A program made the translations under genes and the position numbers. From Massilia aurea (GTDB lineage Bacteria; Pseudomonadota; Gammaproteobacteria; Burkholderiales; Burkholderiaceae_D), in assembly GCF_014200505.1 (NCBI RefSeq), contig NZ_JACHBX010000002.1, positions 434,001-498,000 of the forward strand: a DNA stretch of 64,000 bases. The letters run 5' to 3'. Shown here piece after piece: positions 56,772-64,000 of this stretch (its first letter is position 1; each line of letters opens with the position of its first letter). Below the pieces are notes generated by a model. That model had not been told where the DNA came from. It was given only the letters and a program-made list of their open reading frames with translations, and did no database searches.

Positions 56772-58412
56772 TCAGGCCGCCAGTTCCACATTGGCCCCGG
56801 CCCCATCGTCGCTGTCAGGCGGCACGATATTGAGCAGCGTGCGCAGCCGGTACAGGCGCTGGCGGTAATTGCCTTCCGGCCCGGCCGGGCCGCAATCGAC
56901 CGGCTCGAACAGGCGCACGATGCGATCGAGCGCCTGGCGCTCAGGCCCCGGCGCCACCATCACCAACCGCCGCTTGCTGCGCCCGTAACTGGCGCGGATA
57001 TCGATGACCAGGCAGTGGCCCTGGTCGGCGGCGACCACATCGAGCAGCAAGGCTTCGGGGCGCGACAGATTGAACAGCTGCGCCAGTTCGAGACGTGCCG
57101 CCAGCAACGCATGCGGCGCCAGCACCCCGGCGTGCAGCGCCAGCAAGGCGCCCGTGTCGGTGTACGGCGTGGTGTAGAGGCGCGGCGCGATCTTGTGCAG
57201 CAGCCCGGCTGCGTCAGGCGCATCCTGCTGCGCCGCCTTTTGCAGCCAGTACACGGCCCGCACATCGTTGTTTTCATTTTCACGGCGCGCGCGCCAGGCG
57301 TTGTGGCCGCATTCGAGCTGGGCATCGCGATACCCCATCTCGGCCGCGCGTTCGAGGTAGCGCTGGGCATCGGCCACATTGCGTTGTGAGAATTCTGGCT
57401 TGATACAGATACGCGACAGCGCGTACCAGGCCTCGGCCAGCCCCTGCTCGCCCGCCAGTGTCAGCCAACGGATCGCCCGTTTGAAATTGGCCACGTGCGC
57501 GGCATGCGCATCGCCACTGCCAATGCGCCGGCCATCCACCCGCATGCGGGCCGAGCGCAGGCCCAGCGCCAGTTGCGCGTGGGGATCGTGTTCGGCGGCA
57601 GCCAGTTCCCAGAAGATGGCCAGCTCACCGGGATCGCAGGGCGCCGGCGCCGCGCCGGCCGCCTCACCTACGTCACTGATGCCACCGACGCCATAAACCC
57701 CATCGAGCGCAGGATCCAGCAGACGCGCGCAGCGCGACAGCAGCGTGATCTCATCCGGTGCGAACCGGCGCAGTTCACCGGGTTCGCCGTGTTCATCGAC
57801 CAGCGCCCGCGCCTGCGGCAACGCCATGCGCAGATAGTCGGTCCAGCGCCGCGCGAACCACAGCGCGTCGAGGCCGGCATGCTGGGCCATGGCGGCGGAC
57901 TGCGCGGGCGAGAGTCGTGCGCCATGTTGCGCGCCATGCACCGCCTGCGTACGCGCCGCCATGGCCGGCGTGGCCGCCGCCCTGCTGGCGGCCTGCTCGT
58001 GTTGCCGGGTCAATAGCACCTGGGCATGCAAAAAACCAGCCCGCGCGGCGTCTTCGAGCGCGCGCACGGCTTTCGGCTGCTGCTGCTGCGCGACCGGCGC
58101 CAGGGGATCGAGCACCAGTTGCGCAAACACGAGGCCGGCATGCACGCTGCCATCGTCATACGCGCGTTCGTACCATTGCGACACGCCTGCTGCATCGCGC
58201 TGCGCCAGTTCAAACGGGATATGGTTGCCGATCAATTGCCACGCTGGCGGACAATCTTGTCGCGCCGCGCGCTCCAGCCAGTGCAGCGCCGTAGGAAGGC
58301 TTTGCGGCAAGCTGCTGCTGCCAAATAGGTACAGCTTGCCCAGCGCGAGCTGGGCCATCACCTGGCCGGCACGGGCATTGCGGATGATTGCCAGTTCTTC
58401 GCGGTTAGCCAT
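56772..58412 (-). CDS. Sel1-like repeat protein
   Basis: The protein has 546 residues from MANREELAIIRNARAGQVMA. It is all-helical, with several Sel1/TPR-like units such as AQLALGKLYLFGSSSLPQSL, LAEAWYALSRICIKPEFSQR and MGYRDAQLECGHNAWRARRE. There is no signal peptide or membrane segment at this start. ATGs further upstream exist but none has a good ribosome binding site. The role is probably protein-protein interaction. It stands alone, and GC content and repeats fit the host. Confidence 0.8.
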   Translation of the reverse strand: MANREELAIIRNARAGQVMAQLALGKLYLFGSSSLPQSLPTALHWLERAARQDCPPAWQLIGNHIPFELAQRDAAGVSQWYERAYDDGSVHAGLVFAQLVLDPLAPVAQQQQPKAVRALEDAARAGFLHAQVLLTRQHEQAASRAAATPAMAARTQAVHGAQHGARLSPAQSAAMAQHAGLDALWFARRWTDYLRMALPQARALVDEHGEPGELRRFAPDEITLLSRCARLLDPALDGVYGVGGISDVGEAAGAAPAPCDPGELAIFWELAAAEHDPHAQLALGLRSARMRVDGRRIGSGDAHAAHVANFKRAIRWLTLAGEQGLAEAWYALSRICIKPEFSQRNVADAQRYLERAAEMGYRDAQLECGHNAWRARRENENNDVRAVYWLQKAAQQDAPDAAGLLHKIAPRLYTTPYTDTGALLALHAGVLAPHALLAARLELAQLFNLSRPEALLLDVVAADQGHCLVIDIRASYGRSKRRLVMVAPGPERQALDRIVRLFEPVDCGPAGPEGNYRQRLYRLRTLLNIVPPDSDDGAGANVELAA

Positions 58413-58895
58413 CGTTGGAGTACGTGAAAGACATGACGTGAAAGCCATGGAAAGTGTGCCTGCGACACACAGCGGCAACGTGGAAGTTGCAAATATACAA
58501 GCTATCGGCACCATGCGGCGCTGCTGTGCGAACGAGGCCAAAGTCTACGCCGTGGCAGATGGCGATTCGATTGGATTCCGGAGCCGATTGAGAGGTCACA
58601 AAACAGCACGAATCCGATGAAACTGTTTCGGATATTCGCAAGACAAACGGTCAGGCTGAGGCCGGCAACGTCGGGTTACCCCGTCGACATGTGCTGCACT
58701 ACCCCAATTTCCAACGGTCGTTTCAAAAATACAACAGCACGGTTCGATTTATTGGCAAGGAGCGCGGCGGCCCCCCGATAATTGACGGATTAGCTAGTCT
58801 TGACGTTTGAAAGATTTAAGGTGCACGTATCGCGCGTTCAGCCAGGTCTCAACGCTCCAGATGTACGTGTTCACTTTATTGACAGGATTACCCCG
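58413..58895. other. Gene-free 483-bp region upstream of the porin gene
   Basis: I see no gene here. The region is less GC-rich than its neighbours near 58600-58800 and should hold the divergent promoters of the Sel1-repeat gene and the porin gene. A TTGGCA at 58752 and GATAAT at 58777 are 19 bp apart, a poor-spacing promoter candidate. TTGACG occurs twice (58783 and 58800). Confidence 0.4.
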
Positions 58896-59945
58896 ATGAA
58901 GACCTCTCTCCTGGCTGTCGCACTGCTTGGCGCTTGCGCCGGTGCGGCCCATGCGCAGACGTCAGTACAGGTCTACGGCAACCTCGATGCCGGCATCGTC
59001 AAACGCAGCAGCCAGAACGTCAGCATCGGCAAGCGCTCGGCCAACACCCTGGGCTTCAAGGGCACCGAAGAACTGGGCAATGGCCTCAAGGCCCTGTTCC
59101 AACTTGAAACGCGCTATGAGCCAGACACCGGCAGCGCCGAAATCGGCCCCGATGGCAATGGCCGCCGGTTGTTCCAGGGCCAGAGCCGCGTCGGCCTGCA
59201 GGGCGACTTCGGCATGCTGCGCATCGGCCGCGGCCTGACCCCGTTCCACGAAACCATCGGCGCCTTCGAGCCGTTCCACGCGATCGAAACCGCGGGCGGC
59301 TTTTATACCGATCTGAGCGTGGCCGGCTACAGCTCGCAGCCCCTCGACCCGGTGGGTTCCACCGCCAACCGCTGGTCGAACGCGGTCTGGTACAACTCGC
59401 CGGTCGTGAACGGCTTCCAGCTCAACACGGCCATCGCCACCAAAGAAAACAATGGCGCCGTCGCCATCATCGGCCGCGGCAGTGCAGCAGCGCCGCAGTA
59501 TGCGGCCGGCACTGAAGCCTCAACCAATCCGTTCTCCATCTCCGGCACCTACAACAACGGCCCGGCTGCGCTGATGGCGGCTTATGAGCGCAACGCCGTC
59601 GAATCGAAGGTCTGGTCGATCGGTGCATCGGTCAGCCCGACGCCCGAACTCAAGCTGATGGGCACGTTCACACGGCTCGACGAAGACAATACGCGCCTGT
59701 TCAATACCGACACCAGTTCGTGGGTCGTGGGCGCGAATTACACGGTCGGCCCCGGGAAATTCCTCGCTGGCTATGGTCAGAAGGACACCGATGGCCTGGA
59801 AAAGGTCAAGCAACTGTCGCTGGGCTACGAGTACAGCCTGTCCAAGCGCACTTATCTGTACTTTGACGTGTCGCGCAAAAAAGGCGTCCCGGCCGCCCCG
59901 GGCACGATCAACCAGTACGACATCGGTATTCACCACACGTTCTAA
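58896..59945 (+). CDS. Gram-negative trimeric porin, 349 aa
   Basis: This is an outer-membrane channel. The signal peptide is MKTSLLAVALLGACAGAAHA, then QTSVQVYGNLDAG begins the first strand of the 16-stranded barrel. The end is YDIGIHHTF, with the C-terminal Phe needed for BAM recognition. LGFKGTEELGNGLKALFQLE is the family signature. AGGA lies 9 bases before the ATG. The frame is open upstream but the signal peptide fixes the start. A second, longer porin follows on the same strand. Confidence 0.95.
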   Translation: MKTSLLAVALLGACAGAAHAQTSVQVYGNLDAGIVKRSSQNVSIGKRSANTLGFKGTEELGNGLKALFQLETRYEPDTGSAEIGPDGNGRRLFQGQSRVGLQGDFGMLRIGRGLTPFHETIGAFEPFHAIETAGGFYTDLSVAGYSSQPLDPVGSTANRWSNAVWYNSPVVNGFQLNTAIATKENNGAVAIIGRGSAAAPQYAAGTEASTNPFSISGTYNNGPAALMAAYERNAVESKVWSIGASVSPTPELKLMGTFTRLDEDNTRLFNTDTSSWVVGANYTVGPGKFLAGYGQKDTDGLEKVKQLSLGYEYSLSKRTYLYFDVSRKKGVPAAPGTINQYDIGIHHTF

Positions 59946-59973
59946 CACTCCTGGAGCGGCCAGCAACGGCTCG

Positions 59974-60003
59974 AGGGCGGACACCGGCAACGGTGTTCGC
60001 CCT
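59974..60003 (+). terminator. Terminator-like hairpin after the first porin gene
   Basis: AGGGCGGACACCG pairs with CGGTGTTCGCCCT (13 bp, one G-U) around a GCAA tetraloop, starting 29 bp after the stop codon. Only TTGT follows, so it may be a Rho-independent terminator with a weak U-tract or a stabilising hairpin. Confidence 0.7.
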
Positions 60004-60151
60004 TGTCGCAGGCGACGCTCTGTAGCCTTTTCACAACGACAACGCGCCACCAGGCCCCATCCGAACGAGCGTTCTGTACAGTGCAGCAAGGCAATGGCAT
60101 ATTTGCGTAGCGGGCTCATGCCACGCGACAAGAAAATAATATGGAGACACC

Positions 60152-61432
60152 ATGAAAAAATGCCTTATCGCCGCCCTGCTCGGCGCGACCTTCGCAAGCA
60201 CCGCTCTGGCCCAGACCAGCGTCCAGATCTACGGCATTGCTGATGCCGGCGTGATGTGGCAAAAAGGCGGCCCGACCAAGATCTACAGCGGCGGCGCCGA
60301 CGGTTCGCGCCTCGGCCTGCGCGGCTCCGAAGACCTGGGCAATGGCTACAAGGCGATTTTCAATCTTGAAGCCCGCGTCGAACTCGACACCGGTTCGCAG
60401 CAGCCAACGCTGATGAACGACAATCCGGGCCGCTACCTGCTGCGCGGCATGGAACGCATTCCGGTCGCGATCCGCGACCGCCTGCAAGCGGCCATCCAGC
60501 CGCCGGGCGGCCCTGCAGTCAACCAGGAAAAAGCCCTGTTCGACCGCACCTCGATGGTCGGCCTGATCACCCCGATCGGCGCCGTGCTGCTGGGCCGCAT
60601 GTACACGCCGGGCTACGAAGTGTTCAATATGGCCGATGCCTTTGAATCGGGCACGGCCGGCACCTGGGGCCACGTCACGGGCGGCACCGCCGGCTTTACC
60701 GCACTGGGCGCGGACATCCGCTCGCAGGAAGCCATCCAGTACCGCATCGCGTTGCCCAATGGCCTGGGCGGCTCGGTCATGTACGGCGCGCGCAATTCGG
60801 GTTACCTCGGCCGCTACAACAAGTTCCGCGCCGGCGCGGTGACGTACAAAGCCAACGGTTTCGACGTCGGCGTCGGCTACAACCACGGCTACGACCAGCA
60901 GAACCGGCCGAGCCTGCGCACGCTGACCGTTGGCGGCTCTTACGCGCTGGGCGAGAGCTGGAAATTCTTCGCTGGCTTCCACAGCCAGCGCAACGAGAAC
61001 TCGGCGCTGATCCCGGATTACCTGAATGGCTGGGATCAAGCCGTGGCACCAGCACTGACCGCGCAAGGCATTCCACTGCCAAACCAGCTGGCCCTGCGCG
61101 GTATCTTCGCCAACGCGATTTCGGCCAACACCAAGCAGGACGCCAACAGCTACCAGGTCGGCGTCCACTACAAGATCGGCAATGGCCGCGTCGTCGCGTC
61201 GTACGCGCACCAGAACGACCGCACCGCGTCCAACAGCGATGCCAATCTGTACGCGCTGGGCTACAACTACTACCTGTCCAAGCGTACCGACCTGTACACG
61301 GCGCTGGCGTTCATCAAGAACGACAACGAAGCCCAGTATTCGCCAGGCACCTCGGGCAATCCGGGCGGCTTTACCGAAGCGCCGGGCGCCGATGGCCGCG
61401 CCTTGCAGCTAGGTATCCGTCACCGCTTCTGA
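60152..61432 (+). CDS. Gram-negative trimeric porin, 426 aa
   Basis: The signal peptide is MKKCLIAALLGATFASTALA, then QTSVQIYGIADAG. LGLRGSEDLGNGYKAIFNLE is the family signature, and the C-terminal strand ends in LQLGIRHRF. It is about 75 residues longer than the preceding porin, with added loop sequence around 95-130 (MERIPVAIRDRLQAAIQPPG). The two are therefore not simple recent duplicates. TGGAGA precedes the ATG. It has its own terminator. Confidence 0.95.
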   Translation: MKKCLIAALLGATFASTALAQTSVQIYGIADAGVMWQKGGPTKIYSGGADGSRLGLRGSEDLGNGYKAIFNLEARVELDTGSQQPTLMNDNPGRYLLRGMERIPVAIRDRLQAAIQPPGGPAVNQEKALFDRTSMVGLITPIGAVLLGRMYTPGYEVFNMADAFESGTAGTWGHVTGGTAGFTALGADIRSQEAIQYRIALPNGLGGSVMYGARNSGYLGRYNKFRAGAVTYKANGFDVGVGYNHGYDQQNRPSLRTLTVGGSYALGESWKFFAGFHSQRNENSALIPDYLNGWDQAVAPALTAQGIPLPNQLALRGIFANAISANTKQDANSYQVGVHYKIGNGRVVASYAHQNDRTASNSDANLYALGYNYYLSKRTDLYTALAFIKNDNEAQYSPGTSGNPGGFTEAPGADGRALQLGIRHRF

Positions 61433-61451
61433 CCGCGCCCGCGTTCACGCA

Positions 61452-61475
61452 AAGACGCCTGCGGGCGTCTTTTTT
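61452..61475 (+). terminator. Rho-independent terminator after the second porin gene
   Basis: AAGACGCC / GGCGTCTT (61452-61459 with 61464-61471) with a TGCG loop is followed by TTTTG, 19 bp after the stop codon. Confidence 0.9.
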
Positions 61476-61539
61476 GTTCTCGGGTGCAACGCCCAGCGTC
61501 GGTTAAAATGATCCGATCCATTTCAATACCTTATTCCCC

Positions 61540-62205
61540 ATGAGCACTGCACCACTGGACGCCAGCACTGTTGCGCAATACCTGACCGATCATCCGGAGT
61601 TCTTCCAGGAGCAAGCCGGCCTGCTGGGTGAAGTGAAACTGTCGAGTCCGCTGACCGGCCGCACCGTGTCGCTCCAGGAACGCCAGATGGAAGTGATGCG
61701 CGACAAGTACCGCGCGCTTGAACTGCGCCTGTCCGACCTGTCGCGCCGCGCCGAAGAAAACGCCGGCATCGCCAACCGCTTTCACGCCTGGACCCAGGCC
61801 CTCTTGGTCTCGAAAGGCGGCGCCGCGATGGCGCGCGACCTGACCGAGGGTTTACGCACCCACTTCACCGTGCCGCAAGTGACCTTGCGCCTGTGGCACG
61901 TGGCCCCGGAACATGCCGATGCCTGGTTTGCCAGCAATGTCTCGGACGACGCACGCATCTTCGCCAACAGCCTGCGCGCGCCATATTGCGGTCCGAACAA
62001 TGATTTCGAAGCGGTGCGCTGGCTGGACGACGCCGAATCGATTCGCTCGACGGTGATGCTGCCGCTCGGCGCGCCGGGCCAGAGCTTTGGCCTCCTGGTG
62101 CTCGGTTCGCCCGATCCGGCGCGCTTTACCACCGCGATGGCAACCGATTTCCTCGTCCACATCGCTGCCACCGCCACCACCGCCCTGGCGCCACTGCGCA
62201 CTTGA
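61540..62205 (+). CDS. DUF484 family protein
   Basis: The protein has 221 residues. The N-terminal part STVAQYLTDHPEFFQEQAGL is the DUF484 hallmark, followed by a coiled coil (about 43-75) and a GAF-like domain. The family is usually found next to xerC; its function is not established. Its TGA overlaps the region of the xerC start, so the two are an operon. Confidence 0.92.
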   Translation: MSTAPLDASTVAQYLTDHPEFFQEQAGLLGEVKLSSPLTGRTVSLQERQMEVMRDKYRALELRLSDLSRRAEENAGIANRFHAWTQALLVSKGGAAMARDLTEGLRTHFTVPQVTLRLWHVAPEHADAWFASNVSDDARIFANSLRAPYCGPNNDFEAVRWLDDAESIRSTVMLPLGAPGQSFGLLVLGSPDPARFTTAMATDFLVHIAATATTALAPLRT

Positions 62206-62210
62206 CCAGC

Positions 62211-63161
62211 ATGGACACGCGCGAGCCGCCAACCGACTGGGCCGCGCGCTACCTCGGCGAACTGGCCACCCAGCGCCAGTTGTCCCCGCACACGATCGCG
62301 GCCTACCGGCGCGACCTGGCCGAGCTCGCGGAGCTGGCCGGCCACAGCGACTGGGCCCGGCTGGTGCACGCTGACATCCGCCGCTTTGCCGGCAAGCTGC
62401 ATGCCGGCGGCCAGTCCGCGCGCTCCATTGCGCGCAAGCTCTCGGGCTGGCGTGGCTTCTACGAATGGCTGTCGCACCAGACGACGCTTGCCGCCAATCC
62501 GGTCGACGGCGTGCGCGCCCCGAAGCGCGCGCAGAGCCTGCCGAAGGCGCTGGCGGTCGACGACGCCGTGCAATTGATGGAAGCAAACCAGCGCGGCCAC
62601 CTCGAGCCGTTCGAGCTGTGCAATCACGCGATGTTCGAGCTGCTGTATTCGAGCGGGCTGCGCGTGTCGGAACTGGCGGGCCTGGACGTGGCCTGGCAGG
62701 ATGCGCGCGGCGGCCAGCCGGGCTCGCTGGGCTGGCTCGACCTGCAGGCGGGCGAAGTGGTGGTGACCGGCAAGGGCAACAAGATGCGACGGGTGCCGGT
62801 CGGCGGCCCGGCGCGCGAGGCGCTGGCGCGCTGGCTCGCAGTGCGTCCTGCCGCGCGCGACGGGGGCGCCGCGCTGTTTTTGTCGGCGCGCGACACCCGC
62901 ATCACGCCGCGCGTCGTACAAACCCGCCTGAAACAGCACGCGCTGCGCGCCGGCACGCCGGTGCACGTGCACCCGCACGTGCTGCGCCATTCGTTCGCGT
63001 CGCACCTGCTGCAATCGTCGGGCGACCTGCGCGCGGTGCAGGAACTGCTGGGCCACGCCAGCATCACGTCCACGCAAATCTATACGGCCCTGGACTTTCA
63101 GCACCTGTCCAAAGTGTATGACGCGGCGCACCCGCGGGCGAAAGCCAAGCCGGAGTCCTGA
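62211..63161 (+). CDS. xerC: Tyrosine recombinase XerC
   Basis: XerC, with XerD, resolves chromosome dimers at dif. The product has 316 residues from ATG 62211. TTG at 62202 would overlap the DUF484 stop and add three residues. The N-terminal SAM-like domain contains LSPHTIAAYRRDLAEL. Catalytic residues are R in SSGLRVSELAGL, K in GKGNKMRRVP, H and R in HVLRHSFASH, H in LLGHASITST, and the nucleophile Tyr in TQIYTALDF. The length fits XerC rather than an integron or phage integrase. No ribosome binding site is evident, consistent with coupling. Confidence 0.95.
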   Translation: MDTREPPTDWAARYLGELATQRQLSPHTIAAYRRDLAELAELAGHSDWARLVHADIRRFAGKLHAGGQSARSIARKLSGWRGFYEWLSHQTTLAANPVDGVRAPKRAQSLPKALAVDDAVQLMEANQRGHLEPFELCNHAMFELLYSSGLRVSELAGLDVAWQDARGGQPGSLGWLDLQAGEVVVTGKGNKMRRVPVGGPAREALARWLAVRPAARDGGAALFLSARDTRITPRVVQTRLKQHALRAGTPVHVHPHVLRHSFASHLLQSSGDLRAVQELLGHASITSTQIYTALDFQHLSKVYDAAHPRAKAKPES

Positions 63162-63183
63162 GCCGGCGTCTCGCACCGGCCTC

Positions 63184-63209
63184 TTAAAGCAGGCCTTTTA
63201 AAGCAGGCC
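63184..63209 (-). repeat. 12-bp direct duplication covering the LuxR-type gene stop codon
   Basis: GGCCTGCTTTAA occurs twice on the minus strand (complement of 63198-63209 and 63184-63195), two bases apart. The first copy encodes the last residues Gly-Leu-Leu and the stop, and the second follows in the 3' untranslated region. Confidence 0.8.
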
Positions 63210-63932
63210 GAACAACGCGGCCTTGACCACGGCGGCGGTCTTGTTGGCCGCACCCAGCTTGAGCAGGGCATTAGCAACGTGAAAGTTGACGGTCCGCTCG
63301 GACAGGCTGAGGATGGTGCCGGCCTCGCTCGAGGTCTTGCCATCAGCCATCCAGCGCAAGACTTCGGCTTCCCGCGCGCTGAGCGCCAGCACCGGCGTAC
63401 CTGGCGCCGGCCGCTGCAGGCGGGCCAATCCCTGGTGCGCCGCATGCGCCAGCCACGACATATTGGCTTCGCTCTGGTCCAGCTCGGTCTCGGACAGCGC
63501 ATCGTGCGAGCGCGCCAGCGTCAGCATGCCGACGCAACCATCCGGCGTACGCGACGCCTGCGCCCAGCCCACCTGCAAACCATGGCCACGCGCGTCTTCC
63601 CACAGCGGGCGCGCCTGCGCGAATACCGGCTCGCTCCACAACAGCGGCAACAGCGATACGGCGCCATGCCGGACCGTGGGATCCTGCCCCAGATAACCCT
63701 GGTCGGCATAGCGCGCCTGCCATACATCCGGGTAATTGTTCAGCATGAGGGTCGACCGTTTCGACAGCGGCATTGGCTTGCGCATGCCGTAGGCGCAATA
63801 GTCGAAACCCAGTTCGCGCGCGGCGCCGGCGACGACCGCAAACAGGCCATCCGCATCCACGGCACGGCCCATTGCGTCCAGATGACGGGCACGCCATTGC
63901 GCCATCGATTCGTTTGCCACCGCTTCCCCCAT
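63198..63932 (-). CDS. LuxR family quorum-sensing transcriptional regulator
   Basis: The protein has 244 residues. The N-terminal autoinducer-binding domain (about 20-165) keeps the acyl-homoserine-lactone pocket residues: W and Y in VWQARYADQGY, Asp-Pro in GQDPTVRHG, and W in LLPLLWSEPVF. The C-terminal helix-turn-helix contains LSAREAEVLRWMADGKTSSE and LSERTVNFHVANALLKLGA. An ATG nine codons downstream is an alternative start. No luxI synthase gene is present within the window. A candidate lux box lies just upstream. Confidence 0.93.
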   Translation of the reverse strand: MGEAVANESMAQWRARHLDAMGRAVDADGLFAVVAGAARELGFDYCAYGMRKPMPLSKRSTLMLNNYPDVWQARYADQGYLGQDPTVRHGAVSLLPLLWSEPVFAQARPLWEDARGHGLQVGWAQASRTPDGCVGMLTLARSHDALSETELDQSEANMSWLAHAAHQGLARLQRPAPGTPVLALSAREAEVLRWMADGKTSSEAGTILSLSERTVNFHVANALLKLGAANKTAAVVKAALFGLL

Positions 63933-63949
63933 CCCCAGCCCGCTGCCCG

Positions 63950-63967
63950 ACTGACATATTTGACAGT
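63950..63967. promoter_or_regulatory. Candidate lux box upstream of the LuxR-type gene
   Basis: On the minus strand ACTGTCAAATATGTCAGT is an 18-bp imperfect palindrome (14 of 18 positions symmetric) and fits the CT-N12-AG pattern of LuxR-family operators. It lies 18 bp before the start codon, in the core promoter or 5' leader. Autoregulation is inferred. Confidence 0.55.
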
Positions 63968-64000
63968 ACCGGTGTCTTGCCGCGTTTCTTAGACTATTGC

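Noticed and set aside
62211-63161. Mobile element integrase
   Set aside because: The tyrosine recombinase follows a DUF484 gene and has the XerC length. No attachment sites or cargo were seen.

Overview
The window is high-GC bacterial chromosome with no phage, plasmid, insertion-sequence or CRISPR signature. Ribosomal and RNA polymerase gene order (tRNA-Tyr, tRNA-Gly, tRNA-Thr, tuf, tRNA-Trp, secE, nusG, rplKAJL, rpoBC), a SAH riboswitch in front of ahcY, trimeric porins starting with AQTSVQ(V/I)YG, and several dispersed palindromic repeats point to a betaproteobacterium of the Burkholderiales, most likely Oxalobacteraceae (Massilia/Telluria-like). The genus is inference from gene content; no 16S rRNA lies in the window.

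Layout. 1-1158: the 5' part of a cysteine hydrolase gene and two small secreted or membrane proteins of unknown function. 1188-15492: the large minus-strand translation/transcription block, ending in a strong rpoC terminator. Its intergenic gaps hold a candidate L10 leader and several palindromic repeat elements. 15661-21215: minus-strand regulatory genes (an HDOD-GAF protein with a response regulator-TPR protein, a J-domain membrane protein) and a MidA-type methyltransferase. 21282-23469: a tightly coupled plus-strand set of pteridine-reductase-like SDR, folB and ttcA. 23484-29519: an unknown secreted protein, DoxX plus a LigB-type dioxygenase with a divergent LysR regulator, glutathione-dependent formaldehyde dehydrogenase with a divergent GlxA-type regulator, a histidine phosphatase and an unlisted 42-residue membrane peptide. 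29777-33020: a complete pqqABCDE operon with overlapping start/stop codons.

33046-40967: M14 and S41 peptidases, then a fused indolepyruvate:ferredoxin oxidoreductase divergent from an Lrp/AsnC regulator. 41054-48141: GNAT, a GGDEF cyclase, a CCA-adding enzyme, a GST, a soluble lytic transglycosylase and 5-formyl-THF cyclo-ligase. 48287-53876: an S-adenosylmethionine cycle neighbourhood: metK with its terminator, then ahcY, a small holin-like membrane protein and metF behind a SAH riboswitch. 54061-56628: two LpxL/M-type acyltransferases followed by dapF. 56772-61432: a Sel1-repeat protein and two porins. 61540-63161: DUF484 protein and xerC. 63198-63932: a LuxR-type quorum-sensing regulator with a candidate lux box in front of it.

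The most interesting leads are: (i) the 42-aa peptide at 29391-29519, with an alternating charged/hydrophobic N-terminus, a membrane segment and a good ribosome binding site, just upstream of the PQQ operon; (ii) the LuxR homologue with no luxI in view and an 18-bp CT-N12-AG palindrome 18 bp before its start; (iii) a response regulator with Glu in place of the phospho-accepting Asp; (iv) a CCA enzyme whose HD domain has lost its metal-binding motif; (v) two families of paired inverted repeats, one inside the rpl-rpo operon; (vi) a long hairpin between pqqA and pqqB. Nothing seen clearly amounts to a wholly new multi-gene system.
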